Shown here: positions 16,233 to 24,867 of the stretch, piece by piece
Layout of the letters: each line of letters begins with the position of its first letter
Position numbering within the stretch: the first letter of the stretch is position 1
DNA from: Ferruginibacter sp.
Lineage (GTDB): Bacteria > Bacteroidota > Bacteroidia > Chitinophagales > Chitinophagaceae
Length of the DNA stretch: 64,000 bases
Reading direction: 5' to 3'
Assembly: GCA_017983695.1 (NCBI GenBank)
Contig: JAGOAX010000004.1
Span: forward strand, 1-64,000
Position numbers and translations under genes: made by a program
Notes under the pieces: model-generated
Databases searched by the model: none
Seen by the model: the letters and a program-made list of their open reading frames with translations, nothing else
Told to the model about the DNA's origin: nothing

Positions 16233-19148
16233 TTAACTGGAATAAATTAACGGCAGTCTGATGATAAATTCATTTTCCATTTCTTCTTTATCAATTTCTT
16301 TATTGGTTAAAAGCTTATACCTGTTTTTTATGTTTTCCAAACCAACACCTTCGCTTTCTTCTTTTTCAAGTTTATTGTTAATGTTATTTCTCATTATAAT
16401 GTAATCATCTTCTATATATATAGAAATCAGTAATGGTTTGTCTTTGCTTATGGTATTGTGTTTAACGGCATTTTCTGCCAGTAATTGTAATACCAACGGC
16501 GGTATAAAAGTTGATTTTTTAAACCAGGGCTCAATATTTATAAAGATCTGCAAAGCATTACCATATCTTTTTTCCTGGATATACAAATACGAATTCAACA
16601 GTTCAAGTTCTTCCTCCAGTGAGATTAATTCTTTTTGACTGTAAGCAGTCATCTTACGGTAAAACTGCGATAAATGTTTGATGAGTACAGCTGCTTCCTT
16701 CGGGCTGTCTTCAACAATATTCATAAGTGCGTTAAAGCTGTTGAAAAGAAAGTGGGGATTAACCTGGTTCTTCAGTGCATCATATTGTAACTGAAATTTT
16801 TCTCTTTCTGCAAATTCTCTTTTTTGTATAGCTTTAATTCTTTGTTTAAAAACCCAATAAATTAAACCTGCTGCAAATAGTAATACCGATATCCTGAACC
16901 ACCATGTTAACCAGAAAGGTTTGGTTATTGTAAAAGTGTAAGAAGCAATTGCAGCTGCTTCAAAGTTATCATTGGCAGAAGCTCTCACCTTTATTTTATA
17001 TTTAGCAGGTTCCAGCCGGGGGAAATTTATTGAATTATCGCTGGTGGCTTCCCAGTTTTTACTGTATCCCTCGAGCCAGTATTGAAATTTTATTTTTTCC
17101 GGGGCTTTATAATATGCAGCCGCAAATTTAAAAGTAAAATTATTCTGGTCATATGTGAAGCGATGTGTAACGGCAGTATCGGCAGGCGTATTAAACAGCA
17201 GTACACTTTCAATAACTGCCACGGGAAAATAAGCCGAAAAAGAAGGTAAAGTACTTAAACGGACAATACCATTATCTGTACCTATCCATATATTGCCTGC
17301 AACATCTTTAGTTATTGAGTTTAAATTTGGTTGTTGTTCATTAAAACCCGACTCGGCTCCGTAATGTTGTGCTATGTTTTTCCGTGGATTAAATACATCG
17401 ATCCCTTTTTTGTTTACAGCTACAATATTGTTGTAGTCATCAACAGTAATTGAGGTTATGGCAAGATCGGTTAAACCGTTTTTAATATTGTATTGAATGA
17501 ATTTTTTTTCATCGTATTCAAACAGCCCGTCGTTATAAGTGCTTATCCAGATATGTTTATTTTTATCTTCAGCAAGAGAGTAAGTTACTTTTGATGGGAA
17601 TAATTTATTGGTATAAAAATTCTGGAATATCCCGTTTTCGTAAACTGCCACACCTGCACCATCTGTTGCAAACCAAACCCTGTTTTTTGAATCAATCAGT
17701 ATATGATAGATATAATCGCTGCCCAGCCCGTCTTTCTTGCTGTAATTTTTAAATTGTATTTTTTCGTACAGGTCGTAATTATTATCTGTAAGATCAAATC
17801 TTGCCACGCCATTTAAAGTAGATATCCATACCTGGTTATCTTTACCTGCAATACTGAGTATGTTACCAAAAAAAGCAATCTGGTTCTCGGCTATACGTCT
17901 CCACTTACCGGTTTGAGGATTCATTCTGAATAGTCCTTCACCCATGGTGCCAATCCATAAGTAACCATATTTATCTTTATAAAGTCCGGTAATGTCAATA
18001 TGGTCTTTAGGTGGGGTAATATCAAAACATTTGTAAACGTTTTCTTTGTGTAAATCTTTCTGCCCGGTTTCAAACAGTCTCAGGTCTGGTGTAAACCATA
18101 GCCTGTCCTCATCATCTGCAAGCAGGGTATGCACTTTAATAAACGGTATTTTGTTACTGCCATACCAGTACCTTAAGTAATCTCCTGTAAAACTTACCAG
18201 CTTGTTTTCAGTTGCTAGCCAGATGTTTCCTTCATTATCAGTTTGCATAGCTGCAATGCGTTTGGGAAAAACAGAATCCTTTAATATTCTGGTTGTAAAA
18301 CTGCCATTAATTTTATTATACCCAATAACACCATTTTGTTCAGTGGCAATAAAGAGCTCATCCTTTAAATCCGCCATTTTATTTATCTGCCCGTATTGCC
18401 ATTTGTTTTTATTAACCGAATCGGTAATTTTTTTTTCTGCGAAATTAAAAAGTAAAAACCCTTTTGATTGCATGCCAACCCATACTTTATCTTTATGTTG
18501 CGACGCAATTACACAGCATACAATATTATCCGGCAGCCCGTTTTTTGAGGAAAAAAAGCTGATATTCTTTTTCCTGGATTCAAATGTTATAAATGATAAG
18601 CCCCTGTCAGTTCCTGCAATTATCTGTTTGCCATCGGGGCTGTACAAACAATTTATATTGTCATCACTAAGCCCGTCGTTACTATTGATGTTATAAAGGT
18701 GCGTACCGTCTTTACAATAAATACCTTCGCCGGCGGTAGCAAACCAAATCCTTTTTTTTGCATCCTGGTAAATAGCCGTAATACTAACTTTTGGCAACCC
18801 TTCCTCCGGTTTGTAAAGAGATACCTGGTTGTTTTTAAGTGTGAGTATTTCTCCGCTTTTACAACCAGCCCAAATTATTCCTGATGCATCTTCAAACAGT
18901 GCGGTAATAAAAAATTTATTGTATCTGTCATCGGGGATTTTTTCCGGGATAGCTGAATTGTATTTAAAAATGCCTTCCGATGTGCCAATCCAGAGAAAGC
19001 CGGAGTGGTCTTTCAATAAAACGGTTGCTTTTAAAGTAAGATTCTCTTCTTCAATATCAATTTTTCTGGAAAAAGGATATTGAGCAACAGCCTGGTTAAT
19101 ATAAGCTGGTAAAAAAATACACAGGATAAAAAATTTCAGCAGGTTCAT
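16233..19148 (-). CDS. Two-component propeller sensor histidine kinase (LytS-like)
   Basis: A 971-residue membrane sensor. After a signal peptide come many two-component-regulator propeller repeats (for example GFLWIGTSEGIFKYN and GYLWIGTMGEGLFRMN), forming a periplasmic double propeller up to about residue 630. A Y_Y_Y domain (about 660-735) follows, then one membrane helix (about 745-765), then a His_kinase domain of the LytS type with the phospho-accepting His in NPHFLFNSFNALMN (about residue 797). The ATPase domain shows ENAVKH and EGVGLENIKNRY. Its start overlaps the YceI stop as ATGA. The ligand is unknown; in related proteins the propeller senses polysaccharide fragments, but no glycan genes are nearby. 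Confidence 0.92.
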   Translation of the reverse strand: MNLLKFFILCIFLPAYINQAVAQYPFSRKIDIEEENLTLKATVLLKDHSGFLWIGTSEGIFKYNSAIPEKIPDDRYNKFFITALFEDASGIIWAGCKSGEILTLKNNQVSLYKPEEGLPKVSITAIYQDAKKRIWFATAGEGIYCKDGTHLYNINSNDGLSDDNINCLYSPDGKQIIAGTDRGLSFITFESRKKNISFFSSKNGLPDNIVCCVIASQHKDKVWVGMQSKGFLLFNFAEKKITDSVNKNKWQYGQINKMADLKDELFIATEQNGVIGYNKINGSFTTRILKDSVFPKRIAAMQTDNEGNIWLATENKLVSFTGDYLRYWYGSNKIPFIKVHTLLADDEDRLWFTPDLRLFETGQKDLHKENVYKCFDITPPKDHIDITGLYKDKYGYLWIGTMGEGLFRMNPQTGKWRRIAENQIAFFGNILSIAGKDNQVWISTLNGVARFDLTDNNYDLYEKIQFKNYSKKDGLGSDYIYHILIDSKNRVWFATDGAGVAVYENGIFQNFYTNKLFPSKVTYSLAEDKNKHIWISTYNDGLFEYDEKKFIQYNIKNGLTDLAITSITVDDYNNIVAVNKKGIDVFNPRKNIAQHYGAESGFNEQQPNLNSITKDVAGNIWIGTDNGIVRLSTLPSFSAYFPVAVIESVLLFNTPADTAVTHRFTYDQNNFTFKFAAAYYKAPEKIKFQYWLEGYSKNWEATSDNSINFPRLEPAKYKIKVRASANDNFEAAAIASYTFTITKPFWLTWWFRISVLLFAAGLIYWVFKQRIKAIQKREFAEREKFQLQYDALKNQVNPHFLFNSFNALMNIVEDSPKEAAVLIKHLSQFYRKMTAYSQKELISLEEELELLNSYLYIQEKRYGNALQIFINIEPWFKKSTFIPPLVLQLLAENAVKHNTISKDKPLLISIYIEDDYIIMRNNINNKLEKEESEGVGLENIKNRYKLLTNKEIDKEEMENEFIIRLPLIYSS

Positions 19149-19717
19149 TTTTTTACAAATTCTGCATTTACTATTACTTTAATTTCCGAAGCCAGTTTTT
19201 CATGTACTATTCTTGGTATCTTAATATTATGTTCCGAAAGCAGGACTGTGAAAATACAGGATAAGCTGATGGTTCCGTTTTTTACTATAATATCTCCCTG
19301 CAAAATTCTTTCCTGCTCTACACCATGAATTATAAATTTTCCTTTTGCCCTGATATTATAAATGCCATCTTTAGTAAAATCATCCTCTTCAATTATATGG
19401 CCGCTAAAACTTGCTGTAGGAAATTTGTCACTTTCCAGGTAATTCTCATTAAAATGCTCTTTTTGCAAAGGGCTGTTAAAACCATCAAAAGTTTTCACAT
19501 CAACCGAAAAAGCAAAAGTTCTTTTAGTAGCATCAATAATGCCTTTAAGCTTATCGGAAGAAGCTTTAATGAGTTCTGATTTTGTATTGGAATGAAAAGA
19601 GATCAGGTTTTTTTTCACTATATATACAGCGCTGGCAGCAGGTTGCGCAAAAAGCGGATTACTGAGCGCTATATAAATAAATGCCGTAAAAAATAAAACT
19701 AATTTCCTAAAAGTCAT
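19145..19717 (-). CDS. YceI-family protein heading the sensor operon
   Basis: A 190-residue exported protein with a signal peptide (cleavage after PLFAQ, about residue 25) and the YceI fold: KKNLISFHSNTKSELIKA, FNSPLQKEHFNENYLESDKF, then IIHGVEQERILQGDI. YceI proteins bind lipid-like isoprenoids. Its stop overlaps the start of the sensor kinase by four bases, so the three genes YceI, sensor and regulator form one operon. This is the second YceI gene within 9 kb. The two proteins share the HFNENYLES stretch but are diverged elsewhere. A role in providing the sensor with a ligand, or as a regulon member, is inference. Confidence 0.87.
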   Translation of the reverse strand: MTFRKLVLFFTAFIYIALSNPLFAQPAASAVYIVKKNLISFHSNTKSELIKASSDKLKGIIDATKRTFAFSVDVKTFDGFNSPLQKEHFNENYLESDKFPTASFSGHIIEEDDFTKDGIYNIRAKGKFIIHGVEQERILQGDIIVKNGTISLSCIFTVLLSEHNIKIPRIVHEKLASEIKVIVNAEFVKK

Positions 19718-19914
19718 GAAGTGAAAGTAATAAAATTTTATAAGGTTTCGTAATATGGCATTACAGCAAATAGCAACCAGGAAAAATAAAGAACTTCAGC
19801 AAACGCCATTGTTATGAAATTCGTAAAAAAAATACGGATAAAAAATGATTATGGTTAAACCTGTATTTCAGGCTTCCGAAACTGATATTTTAGCCGCCGG
19901 GCCTGCAGCCTGAT

Positions 19915-19947
19915 TTTGGTAAACTACACATATATACTATACCTTTG
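19915..19947 (+). promoter_or_regulatory. Bacteroidota-type promoter, nearly leaderless
   Basis: TTTG (19915-19918), 21 bases, then TACCTTTG (19940-19947) match the -33 and -7 consensus of Bacteroidota (TTTG and TAnnTTTG). The ATG of the next gene is at 19954, about where transcription should begin, so the mRNA would have almost no leader. Confidence 0.6.
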
Positions 19948-19953
19948 CACTTA

Positions 19954-20334
19954 ATGAAACGTTTTTCGGCCATATTGCTGCTGTCGGTAACACTGTTTGC
20001 ACAAACAGAGTTACACCAGTTGTTTAATTTGCAGCTGTTGTTTCAGCATTTTGCAGAGCATAAGCAGGAGAAAAAAGATATTTCCGTTGTGGATTTTATT
20101 ATACTGCATTATTTTAGTGGCAACCCTAAAGACAAGGATTATGAGAAAGATATGCAATTGCCTTTTAAAACAGCGGATTGTGCCTACGCTGTAACCATAG
20201 CCATAATTCCTGCACAAGTCACCAATGAAACCGAACCGGTTGTTTTTACAAACATTACATATTCCGCTTTAAAAAACAATATTATCCCGTCCAGCCATTC
20301 AGCCGATATCTGGCAGCCTCCCAAAGTATCTTAA
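19954..20334 (+). CDS. Small exported protein leading the metal efflux operon
   Basis: A 126-residue protein with a signal peptide-like N-terminus (MKRFSAILLLSVTLFAQTE). After it comes a His/Lys-rich stretch with HQLFNLQLLFQHFAEHKQE and DISVVDFIILHY, and one Cys in TADCAYAV. I recognise the HQL...FxxHKxE...DFxxxHY pattern from small unnamed proteins that precede CzcA efflux genes in bacteroidetes. The histidines suggest a periplasmic metal-binding role, which is inference. The ATG at 19954 is used; an upstream in-frame TTG at 19945 lies inside the promoter box. It is 116 bases ahead of the pump gene. Confidence 0.72.
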   Translation: MKRFSAILLLSVTLFAQTELHQLFNLQLLFQHFAEHKQEKKDISVVDFIILHYFSGNPKDKDYEKDMQLPFKTADCAYAVTIAIIPAQVTNETEPVVFTNITYSALKNNIIPSSHSADIWQPPKVS

Positions 20335-20337
20335 TCA

Positions 20338-20398
20338 TATCGCATCAGTAAAAGTAAAGTGTGGTTAACAATTGTATGTTAATTATGTTGATGCGATA
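20338..20398. promoter_or_regulatory. Nested inverted repeats before the efflux pump gene
   Basis: A 10-bp perfect inverted repeat, TATCGCATCA (20338-20347) and TGATGCGATA (20389-20398), encloses an inner pair TTAACA / TGTTAA separated by six bases. It lies between the small exported protein gene and the CzcA gene. It could be a metal-responsive operator or an RNA stem that tunes expression between the two genes. There is no T tract. Confidence 0.45.
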
Positions 20399-20450
20399 GC
20401 TTTGATTTAATTAAATTACATAATCAAAAAACGATTAAGACAGAAAGCTC

Positions 20451-23400
20451 ATGCTTAATAAAATAATTGCATTTTCTATCCGCAATAAATTAATTGTGGG
20501 TATAATGGTGCTGGCGCTCATTTTATATGGAGTGTACAGTGCCAGTAAACTGCCTATCGATGCCGTTCCGGATATTACCAATAACCAGGTTTTGGTAATT
20601 ACGGCTTCGCCTTCTCTTGGTGCGGCAGATATTGAAAGGCTTATCACATTTCCTATTGAACAATCCACCATTAATATTCCCGGTATTATAGAACAACGGT
20701 CTTTTTCCCGCTTTGGATTATCATTGGTAACTATTGTTTTTGATGATAAAACCGATGTGTATTGGGCACGGCAGCAGGTGAGTGAAAGACTATTACAGAT
20801 ACAGGATCAGATACCCCCATCGCTGGGTGCTCCAACATTGGGGCCGGTTACAACAGGATTGGGAGAAATTTTTCAATATGTGGTAAAAGCTAAACCGGGT
20901 TATGAGGACAAGTATGATGCCATGGAATTGCGAACCATACAGGACTGGATCATCCGTCGCCAATTACTTACTACAAAAGGTGTGGCAGATGTAAGCAGTT
21001 TTGGTGGTAAAATGAAGCAGTACGAAATTGGCGTTAACTACGATAAACTAAAATCTTACAATCTCACCATCACTGATATTTTTTCGGCACTGGAAAAAAA
21101 TAACCAGAACACCGGCGGTGCTTATATAGAAAAAGGCCCTACCGTTTTATTTATCCGCAGTGAAGGGCTTGTAAAAACTACAGATGATATCAATAATATT
21201 CCTGTAAAAATTTTAGCAGATGGTACACCGGTTTCTATAAGAGATGTAGCCGATGTGAATTTAGGTACCGCCATAAGATATGGAGCCGTGTGTTATAACG
21301 ACCAGGGCGAAGTAGCAGGTGCAGTAGTGATGATGCTGAAGGGAGCAAACTCATCAAAAGTAATAAAGGATGTAAAAGAAAAAATTGCACAAATAGAAAA
21401 GCAGTTGCCGGAGGGAGTAGTTATTGAACCATTTTTAGATCGTACAAAAATGGTGAACAATGCAATAAGTACGGTAGAGAAAAATTTAATTGAAGGGGCG
21501 CTGATTGTAGTGCTGATACTGGTGATCTTTTTAGGCAATCTTCGTGCAGGTTTACTGGTGGCATCGGTTATTCCGCTGGCTATGTTGTTTGCTATTATTA
21601 TGATGAATCTTTTTGGAGTGAGTGGCAACCTGATGAGTTTGGGTGCTTTAGATTTTGGATTGATAATAGATGGTGCTGTAATTATTGTAGAAGCAGTAAT
21701 GCACCGGCTGCACCACAACAAACATTTTGCCGGGTTAACAAAAATTGACCAGCAACAAATGAACGAAGAGGTAAATCACTCTGCAGGCAAAATGATGAAT
21801 GCTGCGGTGTTTGGACAGATCATTATTTTAATTGTGTACCTGCCCATTCTTTCGTTACAAGGTATAGAAGGAAAAATGTTTAAACCTATGGCACAAACCG
21901 TGGCATTTGCAATAATGGGTGCCTTCATTCTTTCTTTAACTTATATACCCATGATGAGTGCATTGGTGCTGAGTAAAAAGATAGCCGTCAAGAAAAATCT
22001 TGCTGATAAAATGATGGGCTGGCTGGAAAAGATATATAGAATTACTTTAGAAAAAGTTTTGATCATACCTAAAAGTATCGTTGCAGCATCTGTACTGATG
22101 TTTGTTGGCGCAGTGATAGTTTTACTATCCATGGGTGGAGAGTTTATTCCAAAACTTGAAGAAGGGGATTTTGCTGTGGATACAAGAGTGTTAACAGGAA
22201 GTTCTCTATCCACCACAATAAAATCAACGCAGCAGGCATCACATATTTTATTGCAAAATTTTCCGGAAGTGGAAAAGGTAGTGACTAAAATTGGTAGTGG
22301 CGAAATCCCCACCGATCCCATGCCTATTGAAGCATCGGATATGATGGTGATATTAAAACCCAAAGCCGAATGGACATCGGCAAAAACATTTGATGAGCTG
22401 GCAGAAAAGATGAGTAAAGCATTAGAAGATGTGCCGGGCATAACTGCCGGCTTTCAATACCCTGTACAAATGCGCTTTAACGAACTGATGACCGGAGGAA
22501 GACAAGATGTGGTGTGTAAAATATTTGGAGAAGATATTGATACACTGGCTTTGTATGCCGAAAAATTAGGTGCAATCGCCAACACCGTTGATGGAGCAAA
22601 AGATATTTATGTAGAGGCAGTAACTGGCCTGCCGCAGATTGTGATCAATTATAACAGAGCGGCACTGGCACAATTTGGTTTATCTGTTGGCGAAGTAAAT
22701 AATACCATACAATCTTCTTTTGCCGGCGCAGTAAGCGGCCAGGTTTTTGAAAACGAAAGACGATTTGATTTAGTGGTAAGATTAAACAACAACAGCAGGC
22801 AGGATATTGCCGATGTGCAAAATCTTTTAATAGCCACTGCAAGCGGCGAACAAATACCATTACAACAAGTAGCAGAGGTGCAAATAAAAGTAGGCCCCAA
22901 TCAAATACAAAGAGAAAATGCCCAACGCCGTATTACCATGGGCTTTAATGTAAGAGGTAAGGATGTACAAACGGTAGTAAAAGAATTGCAGGATAAAATA
23001 AATACACAGATAAAATTACCTGCTGCTTATTATATCACTTACGGCGGACAATTTGAAAATTTAATTGCAGCAAAAAACCGGCTAAGTATTGCCGTACCGG
23101 TATCGTTGCTGCTGATATTTGTAATGTTATACTTTGCTTTTAACTCAATGAAGCATGGTTTACTGATTTTTTCTGCCATCCCTTTATCTGCCATTGGCGG
23201 TGTGTTTGCATTGTGGAGCAGGGGCATGCCATTTAGTATTTCTGCAGGTATTGGTTTTATTGCATTGTTTGGTGTGGCCGTATTAAATGGCATTGTGTTA
23301 ATTACAGAATTTAATCAGTTGAAAGAGGCTGGAGTACTTAACATAAGAGAAAGAATAATGAAAGGTACAAGGATACGTTTACGACCTGTATTAATGACAG

Positions 23401-24854
23401 CGGCAGTGGCCTCTTTAGGTTTTATGCCTATGGCTTTAAGTACTGGTGCCGGTGCAGAAGTGCAGCGGCCATTGGCAACTGTAGTTATTGGAGGGTTGAT
23501 TACTGCAACACTGCTTACACTTTTAGTATTGCCTGTTTTGTATTTATGGTTTGAACATGACGATACCAATAAGAAGCTAAAAACAAAAATGCGTCTACCG
23601 AAGTTCAAAAAAAGAAAACCTAAAAATAATAATACGATGAAAACAATTTTGTTGCTGATAAGTTTAAGTGTTGGTGTTGCAACAGTGCAGGCACAAACCA
23701 CCATAAGTTTAAAAGCAGCTATTGATTCCGCTTTAAATCAAAATCCTGCAGCCATGGCTGCTAAATTGAAAACCAATGCAGCAAAAGCTTTAGAAGCTTC
23801 GGCAACAGAAATTCCGCTAACCAATATTTCGGTAGAGTATGGTAAGATCAACAGTGTGTCTAACGACACTAAGTTTGGACTGTCACAGGCTGTTGCTTTT
23901 CCTGTAGTCTATAAACGCCAAAAGGAATTACTGCAGGCGCATACAGCATCTTTTGCACTAAATGAAAACGTAGTAAAAGCTGAATTAAAAAAGCAGGTAA
24001 CTTTTTTGTACTACCAAATGCTGGTATTGCAAAAAAGAAAAGAGTTGTTGCTGCAGGCAGATAGCTTGTACCAAAATTTTTCACAAAAACAAAACCAGCG
24101 TTTTAAAGCGGGGGATGCCAATATTTTAGAAAAGACAACCGCAGAAACACAACTGATGCAGGTACAAAGTCAGTTAAGTCAATTAGATACCGATTATAAA
24201 ATTGTACAGGTACAATTCAGCAGGTTGCTTAATTCAACAGTCACTTTTATTCCCACAGATGACAAAGTAAAAATTGATTTAGCTCCAAAGCCAGATGCTA
24301 CCAATTATCCTGCTGTAAAATTAAAGGCACAGCAACAAAGTATTCCGTTAAAAGAAATTGAGGCTATCAAAACAAAAAATTTACCGCAATTTAGTGTTGG
24401 TTATACTAACCAATCTATCTCAGGTATTCAAAATGTAAATGGAGTTGATAAAAGCTTTACGGGAGCTAACCGGTTTTCTGCAGCATCGCTGGGTTTAAAT
24501 ATTCCTCTTTTTAATAAAGCCAATAAGGCCCGTATGGCTGCCGGTAAAATTAACTATACAGTTGCTAAAACAGAATATGAAGATGTGTTGAAACAATATG
24601 AATCAACCATACAGCAGCTGTTACTTAAAAAAGAAAAGCAGGAGAGCCAGTTGGCGTATTTTGAAAAGGCTGCGTTGGTACAGGCAAAAACTATTACCGA
24701 TAATGCCAATCTTCAATTTGCCAACGGCGCCATTAATTATTTAGAATGGATCATGCTTACCAACCAGGCTATTAATATAAGGGCAGAATACATAACTGCC
24801 ATTAACGAATGGAATAACACCATTATCGAATTAAATGCGTTTGCAAACAATTAA
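20451..24854 (+). CDS. CzcA/CusA-type RND metal efflux pump fused to a TolC-like protein
   Basis: A 1467-residue protein. Residues 1 to about 1040 are a heavy-metal RND transporter: first membrane helix at about 10-30, PIDAVPDITNNQV motif, and the CzcA signature DFGLIIDGAVIIVEA in helix 4 (about 400), with the usual twelve membrane segments. After a basic linker, residues 1063-1467 start with a signal-peptide-like stretch (MKTILLLISLSVGVATVQAQ) and continue as a TolC/CusC outer-membrane factor with long coiled coils. So pump and outer-membrane channel are made as one chain. This fusion is known in bacteroidetes. The substrate is probably a divalent or monovalent metal (Co/Zn/Cd or Cu/Ag); which one cannot be read from sequence. 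Confidence 0.93.
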   Translation: MLNKIIAFSIRNKLIVGIMVLALILYGVYSASKLPIDAVPDITNNQVLVITASPSLGAADIERLITFPIEQSTINIPGIIEQRSFSRFGLSLVTIVFDDKTDVYWARQQVSERLLQIQDQIPPSLGAPTLGPVTTGLGEIFQYVVKAKPGYEDKYDAMELRTIQDWIIRRQLLTTKGVADVSSFGGKMKQYEIGVNYDKLKSYNLTITDIFSALEKNNQNTGGAYIEKGPTVLFIRSEGLVKTTDDINNIPVKILADGTPVSIRDVADVNLGTAIRYGAVCYNDQGEVAGAVVMMLKGANSSKVIKDVKEKIAQIEKQLPEGVVIEPFLDRTKMVNNAISTVEKNLIEGALIVVLILVIFLGNLRAGLLVASVIPLAMLFAIIMMNLFGVSGNLMSLGALDFGLIIDGAVIIVEAVMHRLHHNKHFAGLTKIDQQQMNEEVNHSAGKMMNAAVFGQIIILIVYLPILSLQGIEGKMFKPMAQTVAFAIMGAFILSLTYIPMMSALVLSKKIAVKKNLADKMMGWLEKIYRITLEKVLIIPKSIVAASVLMFVGAVIVLLSMGGEFIPKLEEGDFAVDTRVLTGSSLSTTIKSTQQASHILLQNFPEVEKVVTKIGSGEIPTDPMPIEASDMMVILKPKAEWTSAKTFDELAEKMSKALEDVPGITAGFQYPVQMRFNELMTGGRQDVVCKIFGEDIDTLALYAEKLGAIANTVDGAKDIYVEAVTGLPQIVINYNRAALAQFGLSVGEVNNTIQSSFAGAVSGQVFENERRFDLVVRLNNNSRQDIADVQNLLIATASGEQIPLQQVAEVQIKVGPNQIQRENAQRRITMGFNVRGKDVQTVVKELQDKINTQIKLPAAYYITYGGQFENLIAAKNRLSIAVPVSLLLIFVMLYFAFNSMKHGLLIFSAIPLSAIGGVFALWSRGMPFSISAGIGFIALFGVAVLNGIVLITEFNQLKEAGVLNIRERIMKGTRIRLRPVLMTAAVASLGFMPMALSTGAGAEVQRPLATVVIGGLITATLLTLLVLPVLYLWFEHDDTNKKLKTKMRLPKFKKRKPKNNNTMKTILLLISLSVGVATVQAQTTISLKAAIDSALNQNPAAMAAKLKTNAAKALEASATEIPLTNISVEYGKINSVSNDTKFGLSQAVAFPVVYKRQKELLQAHTASFALNENVVKAELKKQVTFLYYQMLVLQKRKELLLQADSLYQNFSQKQNQRFKAGDANILEKTTAETQLMQVQSQLSQLDTDYKIVQVQFSRLLNSTVTFIPTDDKVKIDLAPKPDATNYPAVKLKAQQQSIPLKEIEAIKTKNLPQFSVGYTNQSISGIQNVNGVDKSFTGANRFSAASLGLNIPLFNKANKARMAAGKINYTVAKTEYEDVLKQYESTIQQLLLKKEKQESQLAYFEKAALVQAKTITDNANLQFANGAINYLEWIMLTNQAINIRAEYITAINEWNNTIIELNAFANN

Positions 24855-24867
24855 AAATATTATCTCA

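Noticed and set aside
23560..23640. The pump-TolC junction as a sequencing error joining two genes
   Set aside because: Fusion proteins of this length are known in bacteroidetes, and the linker is in frame with normal codons, so a real fusion is more likely.
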